DNA of 50,854 nt from Chthonomonadales bacterium (GTDB lineage Bacteria; Armatimonadota; Chthonomonadetes; Chthonomonadales; CAJBBX01): assembly GCA_013360745.1 (NCBI GenBank), contig JABWBA010000016.1:1-50854 (forward strand), read 5' to 3'. Shown in pieces: positions 27,678-36,228 of the stretch (the first letter of the stretch is position 1; each line of letters starts with the position of its first letter). Below the pieces are notes generated by a model. The model searched no databases. It was not told the DNA's origin and saw only the letters and a program-made list of their open reading frames with translations. A program made the position numbers and the translations under genes.

Positions 27678-30012
27678 CGGTATCCACATCCTTCGTCGGG
27701 GCAGCCGTGATCTCAGACGGGCTCGCGTCTGCGCTAGGGTCTGCGCTCGGCAGGGCTGGCTCCCCGCCATCCCGTTGATGGGGCAGGGCCTCAAACTCCT
27801 GGCGATAGCCGCGCGCGGCCTTCATATCCTCGGCTTTTGGTTCATAGCCGTAGCTGTAGTCGCTGCCGTACCCGTAGCCATACCCATGGCCATATCCGTA
27901 TCCATATCCGTAGCCGGAACCGTAACCGTACTTGCCGTTACCGTACTTGCCATAACGGTAGCCATAGCCATAGGATCGGCGGCGCTGGACCGGGATCTTA
28001 TTGAGGACGACCCCGAGCAGCCGTGTATTGACCTGGCTCAACACTTCGCCTAACCGTTGAACCTCGGATTTTCTGGCTCGTTCAAGGTCGACCACGCCGA
28101 TGACCCCCCGGCATTCGGACGCTAGTACGAGCCCGTCGACGGCCACCATCACAGGCGGGGAGTCGAAGAGAACGATATCGGCGATCTTATTCATCTCGGC
28201 GTGCAGCTGGCGCATCGCGTGGGAACCGAGGAGTTCAGCGGGGTTGGGGGGCAGCGGTCCGGTGGGGAGGACACGCAGGCCTGCGATACCCACATCGACA
28301 AGGGCTTCTTCCAGAGAGCAATGGCCGATCAGCACCGTTGTAAGGCCTGGCTCCCTCGGGATATCGAACTTCGTATGGAGCGACGGACGCCGCAAGTCCG
28401 TATCGACGAGGATGACGCTGATGCCGCTCAGCGCCAGCGAGGTGGCCAGGTTCGTCGCCACCAGCGACTTGCCCTCGCCCGGGTAGGAGCTTGTGATGAC
28501 CAGCGATGTTGCAGGGGAATCGACGGTGGCGAAGCGAACGCCCGTACGGAGCATGCGGAAGGTCTCCACTAGCTGCGAATCCCGATTCTTCCCGGTGATC
28601 AGCCGGGCATCCTGGTCTTTGATATTGGATACTGCGGCCAGGACGGGAGCGCCGAGGATGCGACGCATCTCGTCGCCAGCGTTGATCCGGTCATCGAAAT
28701 ATTCCTGCAGGGCTGCGATGCCGAGGCCGAGGGCGAGTCCAAGCAAGACCGCGATGGCCATATTGACCAGTGGCCGTGGGGCTACCTGTCGCGCCTCATC
28801 GGGAGGGGAGGAGACCTGCTCCAGCGGGTTCTCGACCGATTCGTTGCGCAGGCTCAGTTCCTGTAAGTAGCCCGTGAGCAGCTTCACCATATCACGGGCG
28901 CTCTCCACGTTGCGCTGAAGCGGCGCTTCCTCGATTTCGAGAGCGGCGACGCGGCTCATGCCCGTTCGCGCGGCGCGAGTCTGGGCCTGAAGGAGCGACT
29001 TTGCGACCTCACTGGAGGCGATTTCGCCCCGTAGAGTCGCGATCGATTGATCGAGGTCAGCGAGGGCCGGGTTGACCTCGCGCGTCATCGTCGTGACCGT
29101 ACCAGGGAGAGAGGCAAGACGATTCCGGTATTCGGCGATCTGCGCATCAATGGCCTTTACCCGGGCGTGGCTCGGCTTGTAGTCGATCAGCAGTCCGGCG
29201 CGCTGGTTCTCCAGCACAGAGATGCGGTCCTGGATCAGCGCCCGCTCCGCCTGGTTCGTCGCCGTGACCGGCTTTTCGACGGTCTCGGGCATCCGTTTAC
29301 GAAGTCGCTCGATATCATTGAGCTTGGCTCGGGCTCCGGCGAGCGCGGCCTCAGTCTGCTGCAATCGATCCTTGAGGGACGCGAAGGCCGCGACGCTCGT
29401 TCGACCTTCCTCGGTCGTATCCACGACACTCGCCTGACGTCGAAACGCGGTCAGCGACTGCTCCGCGAGGGTCAGGTTGCTCCGCTCCTCGGCCAGCCGC
29501 TGGTTGACGAACTTGATTGCCTTCTGGACCGCCGTAGTTCGCGTCTCAATGACGTATTCGCGATAGACTTCAGGCAGGTGTCGTGCGAACTTGACGGCTG
29601 CTTTGGGCTCCTGCGAATCGACCCATACTTCGAGGACATCCGTCTCGCCGATCTGCTGCACCGAGAGGCGGACGGTTCCCTGAGGGAGCTTCGCCTTCTC
29701 CAGAATCCGGTTCCGGAGGATCGCACCCTGAAGAACCTGCATCTGGGTCTGAATATCGCGGTTGGCGTTGAGAGCGAACAAAGACTCCAGCGGGAGGTCA
29801 AAGCCGCGTCTGTTCGACTGCTCATTTCGCACAACCATGCGAAACGATGCTCTGTATACGGGACGGGAAAACCATGTATAGCCGCCCACGAGGGCACAGA
29901 CAGAGACGAACGTTACTGCAACAGCGTAGCGACGCCGGATCAGGACGTTGATGTAGTCTCGTAACGAGAGTTCTTGTTCAGTATTCGGATCTTCCACAAA
30001 GGGCCCTTTCAA
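27661..30012 (-). CDS. wzc: Wzc-like polysaccharide co-polymerase and tyrosine autokinase with Tyr/Gly-rich tail
   Basis: A 783-residue inner-membrane BY-kinase. It has an N-terminal Wzz domain with membrane helix near residues 30-48, a long coiled-coil region (about 130-390), and a second membrane helix near residues 405-430. The cytoplasmic kinase follows, with Walker A SYPGEGKS (~residue 507), Walker A' VDTDLRRPS and Walker B VLFDSPP. The C-terminal tyrosine cluster that such kinases autophosphorylate is greatly expanded: a 46-residue stretch (27838-27975) has 17 Tyr and 17 Gly. Export and polymerisation are expected to be controlled by its phosphorylation. No Wzb phosphatase gene is seen nearby. 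Confidence 0.92.
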   Translation of the reverse strand: MKGPFVEDPNTEQELSLRDYINVLIRRRYAVAVTFVSVCALVGGYTWFSRPVYRASFRMVVRNEQSNRRGFDLPLESLFALNANRDIQTQMQVLQGAILRNRILEKAKLPQGTVRLSVQQIGETDVLEVWVDSQEPKAAVKFARHLPEVYREYVIETRTTAVQKAIKFVNQRLAEERSNLTLAEQSLTAFRRQASVVDTTEEGRTSVAAFASLKDRLQQTEAALAGARAKLNDIERLRKRMPETVEKPVTATNQAERALIQDRISVLENQRAGLLIDYKPSHARVKAIDAQIAEYRNRLASLPGTVTTMTREVNPALADLDQSIATLRGEIASSEVAKSLLQAQTRAARTGMSRVAALEIEEAPLQRNVESARDMVKLLTGYLQELSLRNESVENPLEQVSSPPDEARQVAPRPLVNMAIAVLLGLALGLGIAALQEYFDDRINAGDEMRRILGAPVLAAVSNIKDQDARLITGKNRDSQLVETFRMLRTGVRFATVDSPATSLVITSSYPGEGKSLVATNLATSLALSGISVILVDTDLRRPSLHTKFDIPREPGLTTVLIGHCSLEEALVDVGIAGLRVLPTGPLPPNPAELLGSHAMRQLHAEMNKIADIVLFDSPPVMVAVDGLVLASECRGVIGVVDLERARKSEVQRLGEVLSQVNTRLLGVVLNKIPVQRRRSYGYGYRYGKYGNGKYGYGSGYGYGYGYGHGYGYGYGSDYSYGYEPKAEDMKAARGYRQEFEALPHQRDGGEPALPSADPSADASPSEITAAPTKDVDTDDTKA
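27838..27975 (-). repeat. Tyr/Gly dipeptide-repeat tract in the wzc C-terminus
   Basis: The 138 bases encode alternating Tyr-Gly dipeptides interrupted by Lys, Asn, His, Ser, Arg and Asp. At the DNA level it is a degenerate six-base repeat of GGNTAY type on the coding (minus) strand. It is part of the wzc reading frame, not a separate element. Confidence 0.85.
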
Positions 30013-30060
30013 CGGGTTCAGCTCCGACCGCAGGAATCACGGCCAGAACACAGAACGTAA

Positions 30061-30066
30061 ATAATA
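30061..30066 (-). promoter_or_regulatory. Possible -10 element upstream of wzc
   Basis: The minus strand reads TATTAT at 30066-30061, about 48 bases before the wzc start, in the 59-bp gap after the AI-2E gene. No convincing -35 hexamer is visible, so this is a weak call. The position would suit a start of transcription for the wzc-wza-rfbA run. Confidence 0.22.
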
Positions 30067-30071
30067 CCCGA

Positions 30072-31295
30072 TCAGCCGGACGGATCGATCATCGGTGAGG
30101 CCACGGCGGATACCCCCTGCTTCCGATCGGCTACGGGCAGCCAGTATCGTCGAATGGCGATACGGACAAGAGCCGCCAGAGGCGCAGCGAAGAACATGCC
30201 AAGGAGGCCTCCGAACTCCTGCCCGATGAGCAGGACAACGATAATGACGACTGGATGCAGAGAGAGGCTGTCTCCGATCATCAGCGGCATGAGGAACTTG
30301 CTCTCGATGAAATGGAGGATGCTGAAGAAGGCCAGGACGCCCACGGCAACCCCCACACCCCGGGTCGCGAGCGCAAGAAGCACGATGGGTATGCCCCCGA
30401 TAATCGGGCCGATGATGGGAATGGCACGGGTCAGACCCGCGAGGATACCGAGGGAGAGGGGATAGGGTACCCCGAGAGCCGCAAGCCCCACACCGACGAC
30501 AATGCCCGCAATGAGGCACAGCACCGCCTGGCAGACCACAAAGCTGAACATGATCTGGTTGAAGTCCTCGATCATCCGGAGCGTCTCTCTGCGCCGTCGT
30601 CGGGGCAAAAGGCCTACGAACTCATGCTTCAGAGTGCGGCTCTCCACGGCGAAGTAGAACGCGAGTACCGGAATAAGCACGAGTTCTACGATAATGAGCA
30701 TGTACTCACCCGTCCGGCGGAGTCCGATTCCGAGCCATTGCGTGGCGTTGCTCTTCACGGCTCCATTATCGGTGGCGGCGCGGAACTGGGCCTCGATCCA
30801 CTTCCGATACTCGGGCTTGATCTGGTGCGTATACCACGAGGTCCAGCCCCGCTGGTAGGTCTCGAGTTTGTCCCGGTAGGTCTGCCAGTTTTCCTGGACG
30901 TTCTTGATCTCGATCGTAAAGGGGCTGATCAGATACTTTGTCGAGTACCAGCCACCGACGAAGATCGCCACGAGGGCATAAAACGAGGCGAGGGCGATGA
31001 GTAACCGCATGGTGAGTAGCGGGCGCGGGGTTCGCCGCGAACGAATGAGCCGTGCAAATGGTGCGGCGGCGGCGGTGTGGACTCGACGGAAGCCAGGCGT
31101 ATGGGCCATCCATTCGGCGATTGGCCGGATGATGTAGGCGATGATGGTGGCGATGAACAGTGTCGCGACCAGCGATCGCAGGCGGAGCAGCACATGGACC
31201 GACCCGAAAAGGATCGCGGTAATGAGCGCCAGACGAAGAACAAGGCGCGCGACGGATGCGGTCCAAACGTCGGCGGTCGCGGTGGCGCCGTTCAA
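30072..31295 (-). CDS. AI-2E/TerF-family permease
   Basis: A 407-residue protein with about eight membrane segments. The C-terminal LSLGILAGLTRAIPIIGPIIGGIPIVLLA and the SKFLMPLMIGDSLSLHPVVIIVVLLIGQEFGGLLGMFFAAPLAALVRI block is the diagnostic AI-2E family region (members include AI-2 exporters and Na+/H+ antiporters). The substrate is unknown. It overlaps the wecB stop by 4 bp. Its place after wecB corresponds to the atpI position in the conserved rpiB-glyA-wecB-atp neighbourhood of other bacteria. Confidence 0.88.
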   Translation of the reverse strand: MNGATATADVWTASVARLVLRLALITAILFGSVHVLLRLRSLVATLFIATIIAYIIRPIAEWMAHTPGFRRVHTAAAAPFARLIRSRRTPRPLLTMRLLIALASFYALVAIFVGGWYSTKYLISPFTIEIKNVQENWQTYRDKLETYQRGWTSWYTHQIKPEYRKWIEAQFRAATDNGAVKSNATQWLGIGLRRTGEYMLIIVELVLIPVLAFYFAVESRTLKHEFVGLLPRRRRRETLRMIEDFNQIMFSFVVCQAVLCLIAGIVVGVGLAALGVPYPLSLGILAGLTRAIPIIGPIIGGIPIVLLALATRGVGVAVGVLAFFSILHFIESKFLMPLMIGDSLSLHPVVIIVVLLIGQEFGGLLGMFFAAPLAALVRIAIRRYWLPVADRKQGVSAVASPMIDPSG

Positions 31296-32416
31296 CGTCC
31301 GATCTCCGTTTCAAGCCGAGATCGTATACGCACAGCCGCCTGACCGTCGCCATAGGGGTTCTGCGATACCTGCATCCGCGTATAGGCTCCCTGATCCTCC
31401 AGCAGTGATCGTGTCTCCTGGATGATTGTCTCCGTCTGCGTGCCGATGAGCCTGGTTGCGCCGGCCTCGACCCCTTCGGGACGCTCCGTTGTGCGACGCA
31501 GGACGAGCACCGGTCGTCCCAGGCTCGGCGCTTCCTCCTGAATGCCGCCGGAATCCGTAAGAATGAGCAGTGAACGTTGCATCAGCTTGATAAACGGCCC
31601 ATAGGCGGGCGGTTCAACAAGATGGACGTTCCTGATCCCATTGAGTTCCCGGATGACCGTCTCCCGTACCAGCGGATTCTTGTGCATCGCATAGACGAAC
31701 TGTGTCTCGGGAAAAAGGTGCGCAAGTTGGCGCACGGCACGGCAGATTGCCGCGAGCGGCTCTCCGAGGTTCTCTCTTCGGTGGGCGGTGATCAGGACGA
31801 TCGGGCTGTCGCCGAGGCCCAGGCGTTCGACGCCGGGGTCTTCGTCAATCCCGTCCATACGTGCAACACTGACGAGCGCATCGATGCCTGTGTTCCCGGT
31901 GACATCGATCCGGTCGGAGGGTATCCCTTCGGCGAGAAGGTTGCGCCGCGCATCCTCGGTAGGGGCGAAATGCCAGGTGGCGAGACCGGCGACGAGACGA
32001 CGGTTCATCTCCTCCGGAAACGGATCATAGATCATTCCGGTGCGCAAACCCGCCTCGACGTGGCCGAAGGGAACCCTGTTATAGAAGGCAGCCAGAGCCG
32101 CGGTAAAGGTCGTCGTCGTATCACCCTGGGCGAGAACGACATCAGGCGGCCATGCCGCCAGGGCATGATCCAGTCCGGCCAGCGCCCGGGTCGTGATCGC
32201 CGTGAGCGACTGGCCGGGCTGCATGATCGCAAGATCCACGTCCGGCGTAATCCCGAAGATGCCTAGGACCTGATCGAGTTGTTCACGGTGCTGTCCGGTG
32301 ACGATCGTACGAACGTCCCAGACCTCTTCGGCGGACCTGAGCTCACGGACGACAGGAGCCATCTTGATCGCATCAGGGCGTGTTCCGAAGACACAGACGG
32401 CGCGAAGCCTCTTCAT
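31292..32416 (-). CDS. wecB: UDP-N-acetylglucosamine 2-epimerase (non-hydrolysing)
   Basis: A ~374-residue enzyme interconverting UDP-GlcNAc and UDP-ManNAc for cell-wall/capsule polymers. The nucleotide loop is GTRPDAIKMAP (Asp where most members have Glu), with VTGQHREQLDQVL, AQGDTTTTF, VEAGLRTG, TAHRREN and TDSGGIQEEAPSLGRPVLVLR. The start at 32414-32416 has AGGAGG eight bases upstream; an ATG two codons earlier is too close to it. It is 19 bases after the WecA-like transferase. A second 2-epimerase (capG, 13021) belongs to a different pathway. Confidence 0.93.
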   Translation of the reverse strand: MKRLRAVCVFGTRPDAIKMAPVVRELRSAEEVWDVRTIVTGQHREQLDQVLGIFGITPDVDLAIMQPGQSLTAITTRALAGLDHALAAWPPDVVLAQGDTTTTFTAALAAFYNRVPFGHVEAGLRTGMIYDPFPEEMNRRLVAGLATWHFAPTEDARRNLLAEGIPSDRIDVTGNTGIDALVSVARMDGIDEDPGVERLGLGDSPIVLITAHRRENLGEPLAAICRAVRQLAHLFPETQFVYAMHKNPLVRETVIRELNGIRNVHLVEPPAYGPFIKLMQRSLLILTDSGGIQEEAPSLGRPVLVLRRTTERPEGVEAGATRLIGTQTETIIQETRSLLEDQGAYTRMQVSQNPYGDGQAAVRIRSRLETEIGR

Positions 32417-32435
32417 TCCCATTACCTCCTGTCGG

Positions 32436-33467
32436 CTATGCTGGAGATTGGCCCGCGGCGAAGAGGAGCACCGCTGCGGCGCAGAGAGCCAGTGTGACGG
32501 CATAGATAACGCAGACCGCTTGCCGCTGGCTCAGGCCCCGGTCGAGCAATCGATGATGCAGGTGGCGTCGATCGGCCCGCATGAGTGGTGCGCCCTGGAG
32601 AAACCGGCGCACCAGAACGATGCCATAGTCGACGATCGGTACCGCAAGGACGAGGAACGGGATCAGGACCGATACAGCCGCCGCGGCTTTGAACGCGCCC
32701 ATGATGGAGAGGCCGGCCAGGGTCAAACCGAGGAACTGGGCGCCGACCGTGCTCATGAAGACCTTGGCCGGATGGAAGTTATATCTCAAGAAGCCAATGC
32801 ACGCTCCCGCGATGGCAGCGGCGACGATGGCGATGGATGGCCCGCCGCTCTGAGGTGAGATCACCGCCAGAATCGCCAGGGTTGCCGCACTGATGGCGCA
32901 GACTCCGGCCGCCAGGCCGTCGAGACCGTCGATGGCATCCACGGTTTTCGTGACGAGGCCTACCCATCCAAGCGTAACCACAACGCTGACCAGCGGCGAG
33001 AAGGGAAGCCATGTCCTTGGTGTGACCGTCCCCGGCGCTGTGAGGCCGAGAGCGGCAAGGACGCTGCCAGGGTGGGTGACGCCTTCGATACGGACGCCGG
33101 CGCTATACAGGATAAGACCTGCGCCGAGCAATGCGCCGATCTGCCAGAGCGGGCGAAGATCGCGGAGATCATCCAGAATCCCGATGATGGCGATAAACGT
33201 CCCGGCCGCAAGCAGCCCCATGATCTGAAGGTTCCAGCCATTGGCGCCTTCCGATCGGACATGACGGATCGAGATGGCGAGCGCCACAGCCGTGAGCGTG
33301 CCCGCGTAGATGGCGATGCCGCCCCAGCGGGGTGTCGGCGCACTGTGGACATCGCGATCGCGAGGGATGGCGATTGCTCCGTATTTTGCCGCGAGGGCCA
33401 TCGCCCACGGCGTCGTCGCGCTCGTGACGAACGCCGCCACGATCGAGGCGACGACAAGGGCGATCAC
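32436..33467 (-). CDS. WecA/TagO-like UDP-GlcNAc:undecaprenyl-phosphate GlcNAc-1-P transferase
   Basis: A ~343-residue polytopic PNPT-family enzyme. It has about ten membrane segments and the usual acidic loops IPRDRDVHSAPTPRWGGIAIY, GILDDLRDLRPLWQ, VDAIDGLDGLAAGV, and the cytoplasmic RADRRHLHHRLLDRGLSQRQ motif. The start is a GTG at 33465-33467, preceded by AGGAAAGG and overlapping the dCMP deaminase stop (GTGA). It is a second initiating enzyme in the window besides the monotopic PGT at 9165. Confidence 0.9.
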   Translation of the reverse strand: MIALVVASIVAAFVTSATTPWAMALAAKYGAIAIPRDRDVHSAPTPRWGGIAIYAGTLTAVALAISIRHVRSEGANGWNLQIMGLLAAGTFIAIIGILDDLRDLRPLWQIGALLGAGLILYSAGVRIEGVTHPGSVLAALGLTAPGTVTPRTWLPFSPLVSVVVTLGWVGLVTKTVDAIDGLDGLAAGVCAISAATLAILAVISPQSGGPSIAIVAAAIAGACIGFLRYNFHPAKVFMSTVGAQFLGLTLAGLSIMGAFKAAAAVSVLIPFLVLAVPIVDYGIVLVRRFLQGAPLMRADRRHLHHRLLDRGLSQRQAVCVIYAVTLALCAAAVLLFAAGQSPA

Positions 33468-33949
33468 AACAGCCTTTCCTCGATCCCTTCTCCTGCGCGC
33501 TGGAGGCGAAGAACTTCGAGCTGCGCCTCGCGGAACACATCCATCGCAAACGCGTCTGGATAATCGCCATCGAAGACCACTTTGAGGATGCCGGCGTTGA
33601 CGATCATCTTGGCGCAGCTGTTGCAGGGTTGGCAGGTGACATACAGCGTCGACCCCCGGGTCGAGACGCCGTTGAGCGCGGCCTGGACGATGGCGTTCTG
33701 TTCCGCGTGAACCGCGCGCACACAGTGCCCGTTGATCATGCATCCTCGAGGCCAATCGTGCATCGGCCCTTCGGGCGGGCAATGGGAAAGGCCTCTCGGA
33801 GCCCCGTTGTAGCCGGTCGTGAGGATGCGCCGATCGAGTACGATCACTGCGCCTACGGAACGCCTGGGGCAGGTGGCGCGCGTTGCGACAACCTGCGCGA
33901 TCTCCATAAAGTACTCGTCCCAGGTCGGACGCGTTCGAGGTTCGGTCAT
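33464..33949 (-). CDS. dCMP deaminase (ComEB-like)
   Basis: A 161-residue zinc-dependent deoxycytidylate deaminase of the CDA fold. The zinc ligands and proton shuttle are HAEQNAI (H81, E83) and CQPCNSCAKMIV (C109 and C112). CPRRSVGAVIV and TTGYNGAPRGLSHC precede them as in ComEB/dCMP deaminases. It supplies dUMP for dTMP synthesis, matching the neighbouring SHMT that provides methylene-THF. It lies 9 bp after glyA and overlaps the WecA-like gene by 4 bp. Confidence 0.92.
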   Translation of the reverse strand: MTEPRTRPTWDEYFMEIAQVVATRATCPRRSVGAVIVLDRRILTTGYNGAPRGLSHCPPEGPMHDWPRGCMINGHCVRAVHAEQNAIVQAALNGVSTRGSTLYVTCQPCNSCAKMIVNAGILKVVFDGDYPDAFAMDVFREAQLEVLRLQRAGEGIEERLL

Positions 33950-33958
33950 GACAGACGC

Positions 33959-35233
33959 CTAGACGATGCCGTCGGGCATGGGAAAGCGGCCAATCAGGTC
34001 CGCAACGCCGTCGCGAACGGCTGCAAGGTCCGTGTCGGAGTCGGGATGGGAGATCGTCCGATCCAGCAGGCCGGCTACGGTCTGCATCTCAGCGGCGCCG
34101 AACCCACGGGTAGTCACGGCGGGACTCCCCAGCCGAATGCCGCTGGCCACCCAGGGTTTCTCGGGATCCTGCGGGATCATGTTCCGATTTACCGTGATGC
34201 CGACCTGGTCGAGAACAACCTCGGCCTTTCTGCCGGTGATCTTCTTCGGCCGCAGGTCGCACCACACCAGGTGGTTGTCTGTGCCCCCTGAGACCAGCGA
34301 CCAGCCATAGCCGAGGAGGGACTCCGCCAGCGTTTGTGCGTTGCTCCGGACGGCACGTTGATATTGTGCGAAGTCGGGCTGGAGGGCCTCCATAAGCGCG
34401 ACGGCTTTGGCGGCGATGATATGCATCAGCGGACCTCCCTGCATGCCGGGGAAGACCGCCTTGTCCAGCGCAGGTCCGTATTCGGCGGTGGAGAGGATCA
34501 AACCGCCCCTGGGGCCGCGCAATGTCTTGTGCGTTGTCGTGGTGACGAAGTCCGCGAACGGGATCGGGCTCGGATGCTCGCCCGCGGCCACCAGCCCGGC
34601 AATGTGCGCCATATCGACCATCAACTTCGCGTCGATGTCATCGGCGATCTGCCGAAACCGCGCAAAGTCGAGCACACGCGGATAACAGCTCGCGCCCGCA
34701 ACGATCAGTCGGGGGCGATTCTCCCGGGCCAGTCGCGCAACGATATCGTAATCGATCGTTCCCGTTGCCGGGTCCACTCCGTAATGGATGGGGCGATACA
34801 GATTGCCCGAGAAGTTGACAGGGGAGCCGTGCGTGAGATGCCCGCCTTCGCTAAGGTTGAGCGCGAGGAACGATTCGCCCGGCATGAGCGCGACGCTGTA
34901 GACCGCCTGATTGGCTTGAGCGCCGCTATGGGGCTGGACATTGGCGTACGCGGCGCCAAAAAGCTGACAGGCGCGTTCACGTGCGAGTCGCTCGACGATG
35001 TCCACAACCTCGCATCCGCCATAGTATCGTTTGCCGGGATATCCCTCAGCGTACTTATTCGTCAGCACCGAGCCCATGGCTTCGAGGACCGCCCGACTGA
35101 CGACATTCTCTGATGCGATCAGCTCGATGCCGTGATGCAGCCGGCTGGCCTCGGCCTGGATGGCATCGGCGACCTCCGGATCAACCTCACGGAGCGGTGT
35201 CGTACGAAGGTTGCGCACATCGGTCGGTGTCAA
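33959..35233 (-). CDS. glyA: Serine hydroxymethyltransferase
   Basis: A 424-residue PLP enzyme converting serine and THF to glycine and 5,10-methylene-THF. It shows [25 protein letters not shown], the PLP Lys in [14 protein letters not shown] (K236) and [10 protein letters not shown]. The start is a TTG at 35231-35233 with GGGAG about nine bases upstream; no closer ATG gives the conserved N-terminus. It is encoded 43 bp downstream of rpiB, in the order rpiB-glyA seen in many bacteria. Confidence 0.96.
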   Translation of the reverse strand: MTPTDVRNLRTTPLREVDPEVADAIQAEASRLHHGIELIASENVVSRAVLEAMGSVLTNKYAEGYPGKRYYGGCEVVDIVERLARERACQLFGAAYANVQPHSGAQANQAVYSVALMPGESFLALNLSEGGHLTHGSPVNFSGNLYRPIHYGVDPATGTIDYDIVARLARENRPRLIVAGASCYPRVLDFARFRQIADDIDAKLMVDMAHIAGLVAAGEHPSPIPFADFVTTTTHKTLRGPRGGLILSTAEYGPALDKAVFPGMQGGPLMHIIAAKAVALMEALQPDFAQYQRAVRSNAQTLAESLLGYGWSLVSGGTDNHLVWCDLRPKKITGRKAEVVLDQVGITVNRNMIPQDPEKPWVASGIRLGSPAVTTRGFGAAEMQTVAGLLDRTISHPDSDTDLAAVRDGVADLIGRFPMPDGIV

Positions 35234-35276
35234 TACTCAGCTCCCTGGATCCGTGTTGGTATTGAGGATTGTACGA

Positions 35277-35735
35277 TCAAGCGCCGGATGTCCGTGCCCG
35301 ATCGAGCGTTTCGATCTTGGCCAGGCGGCGCTCATGGCGCTCGCCCTGGGAGAATGGGGTTGTAATGAAGGTGTGGATAATGGCTGCTGCTACTTCCGGT
35401 CCAACGATGCGCGCTCCGATGCATACGATATTTGCATCGTTGTGGGCGCGGGCCAGAGCCGCGGTGACCGGTTCGCTTACCGAGGCCGCTCGAACACCGG
35501 GGATCTTGTTCGCGCTGACCGCCATACCGACTCCGGTTCCGCAGATCAATACGCCTCGATCCGCCTCTCCGTGCGCGACGAGACGACCTGCTTCGGCTGC
35601 GAAGTCGGGATAGTCGCAGGGGGCCGCGTCGTGAGTTCCGATATCGCGCACCTCATGCCCCGTCCTGCGGAGTCCCTCGGCGAGATCCCGTTTATAGCCG
35701 ACGCCGGCGTGGTCTGCTCCGATGACGATCCTCAA
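35277..35735 (-). CDS. rpiB: Ribose-5-phosphate isomerase B
   Basis: A 152-residue enzyme interconverting ribose 5-phosphate and ribulose 5-phosphate. It has the family's GADHAG start, DYPDFA, the CGTGVGMAVSANK active-site segment (Cys65) and AHNDANIVCIGARIVG. It is the first gene of the housekeeping run leading through glyA, dCMP deaminase, the WecA-like gene, wecB and the AI-2E permease. Confidence 0.95.
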   Translation of the reverse strand: MRIVIGADHAGVGYKRDLAEGLRRTGHEVRDIGTHDAAPCDYPDFAAEAGRLVAHGEADRGVLICGTGVGMAVSANKIPGVRAASVSEPVTAALARAHNDANIVCIGARIVGPEVAAAIIHTFITTPFSQGERHERRLAKIETLDRARTSGA

Positions 35736-35929
35736 TACCCTTCTCCTGAAGCCATATTCTACTCTACGGATCGGCGCCGAACCCGTTCTCGTGTCGTTGT
35801 GCCAGGCAGTTCACCACGAATAGGGCGGCCGTTCGGTATAATCGGAGCTTCGGTCGGGGAATAGAAGAAGGATGATGCGAGAAGGATCGCCCGCGTTGAT
35901 CGAGACGAAACGGCGGCGGCACGGGGGCT
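35736..35929. other. 194-bp gap between rpmB and rpiB
   Basis: No gene is seen. A TATAAT occurs on the + strand at 35837-35842, but no matching -35 or plausible + strand gene follows. On the minus strand weak AT-rich stretches may serve the rpiB promoter, but none is convincing. Confidence 0.5.
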
Positions 35930-36142
35930 TTAGGCCGCCCGCGCCACCTTGCCCGCTTTCAGACACTTGGCACAAACACGGACCTTGCGGGTCACACTAC
36001 CGACGGAGATGCGCGCCGTCTGGATATTGGGCATCCATCGCCTTTTGGTGCGCTGGGCTTTCAGAGCCCATGCGCCGGAGTGTACGTGCCGTATATTCTG
36101 GCCGAACTGCGGGCGCTTGCCGCATAGATCGCATTCCTGCAT
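35930..36142 (-). CDS. rpmB: 50S ribosomal protein L28 (four-cysteine form)
   Basis: A 70-residue ribosomal protein. MQECDLCGKRPQFGQNIRH and the C-terminal VRVCAKCLKAGKVARA supply two CxxC pairs, so this is the zinc-binding (C+) form of L28. The start at 36140-36142 follows an AAGGAGG site. The promoter-like pair TTGGTT/TATACT lies 57-84 bp upstream. It is transcribed divergently from the CBS-DUF1385 gene. Confidence 0.95.
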   Translation of the reverse strand: MQECDLCGKRPQFGQNIRHVHSGAWALKAQRTKRRWMPNIQTARISVGSVTRKVRVCAKCLKAGKVARAA

Positions 36143-36198
36143 GGCGTTCGCGCCTCCTTGTCGCCGCTCCATCCAGCCTGCCGACCGGACGGATGAGT

Positions 36199-36226
36199 AG
36201 TATAGCATAGAACCGGAAACAACCAA
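36199..36226 (-). promoter_or_regulatory. Sigma-70-like promoter for rpmB
   Basis: On the minus strand a -35 TTGGTT (36226-36221) and a -10 TATACT (36204-36199) are separated by 16 bp. This would start transcription about 50 bp before the rpmB start. The -35 abuts the AAGG site of the divergent + strand gene. Confidence 0.5.
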
Positions 36227-36228
36227 GG

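Noticed and set aside
27838-27975. CRISPR-like or minisatellite array
   Set aside because: There are no unique spacers of constant length; it is coding Tyr-Gly repeat in wzc.
35837-35842. TATAAT on the + strand in the rpmB-rpiB gap, with a 112-residue frame after it
   Set aside because: The frame is antisense to rpmB and has no matching -35, so I do not call a gene.
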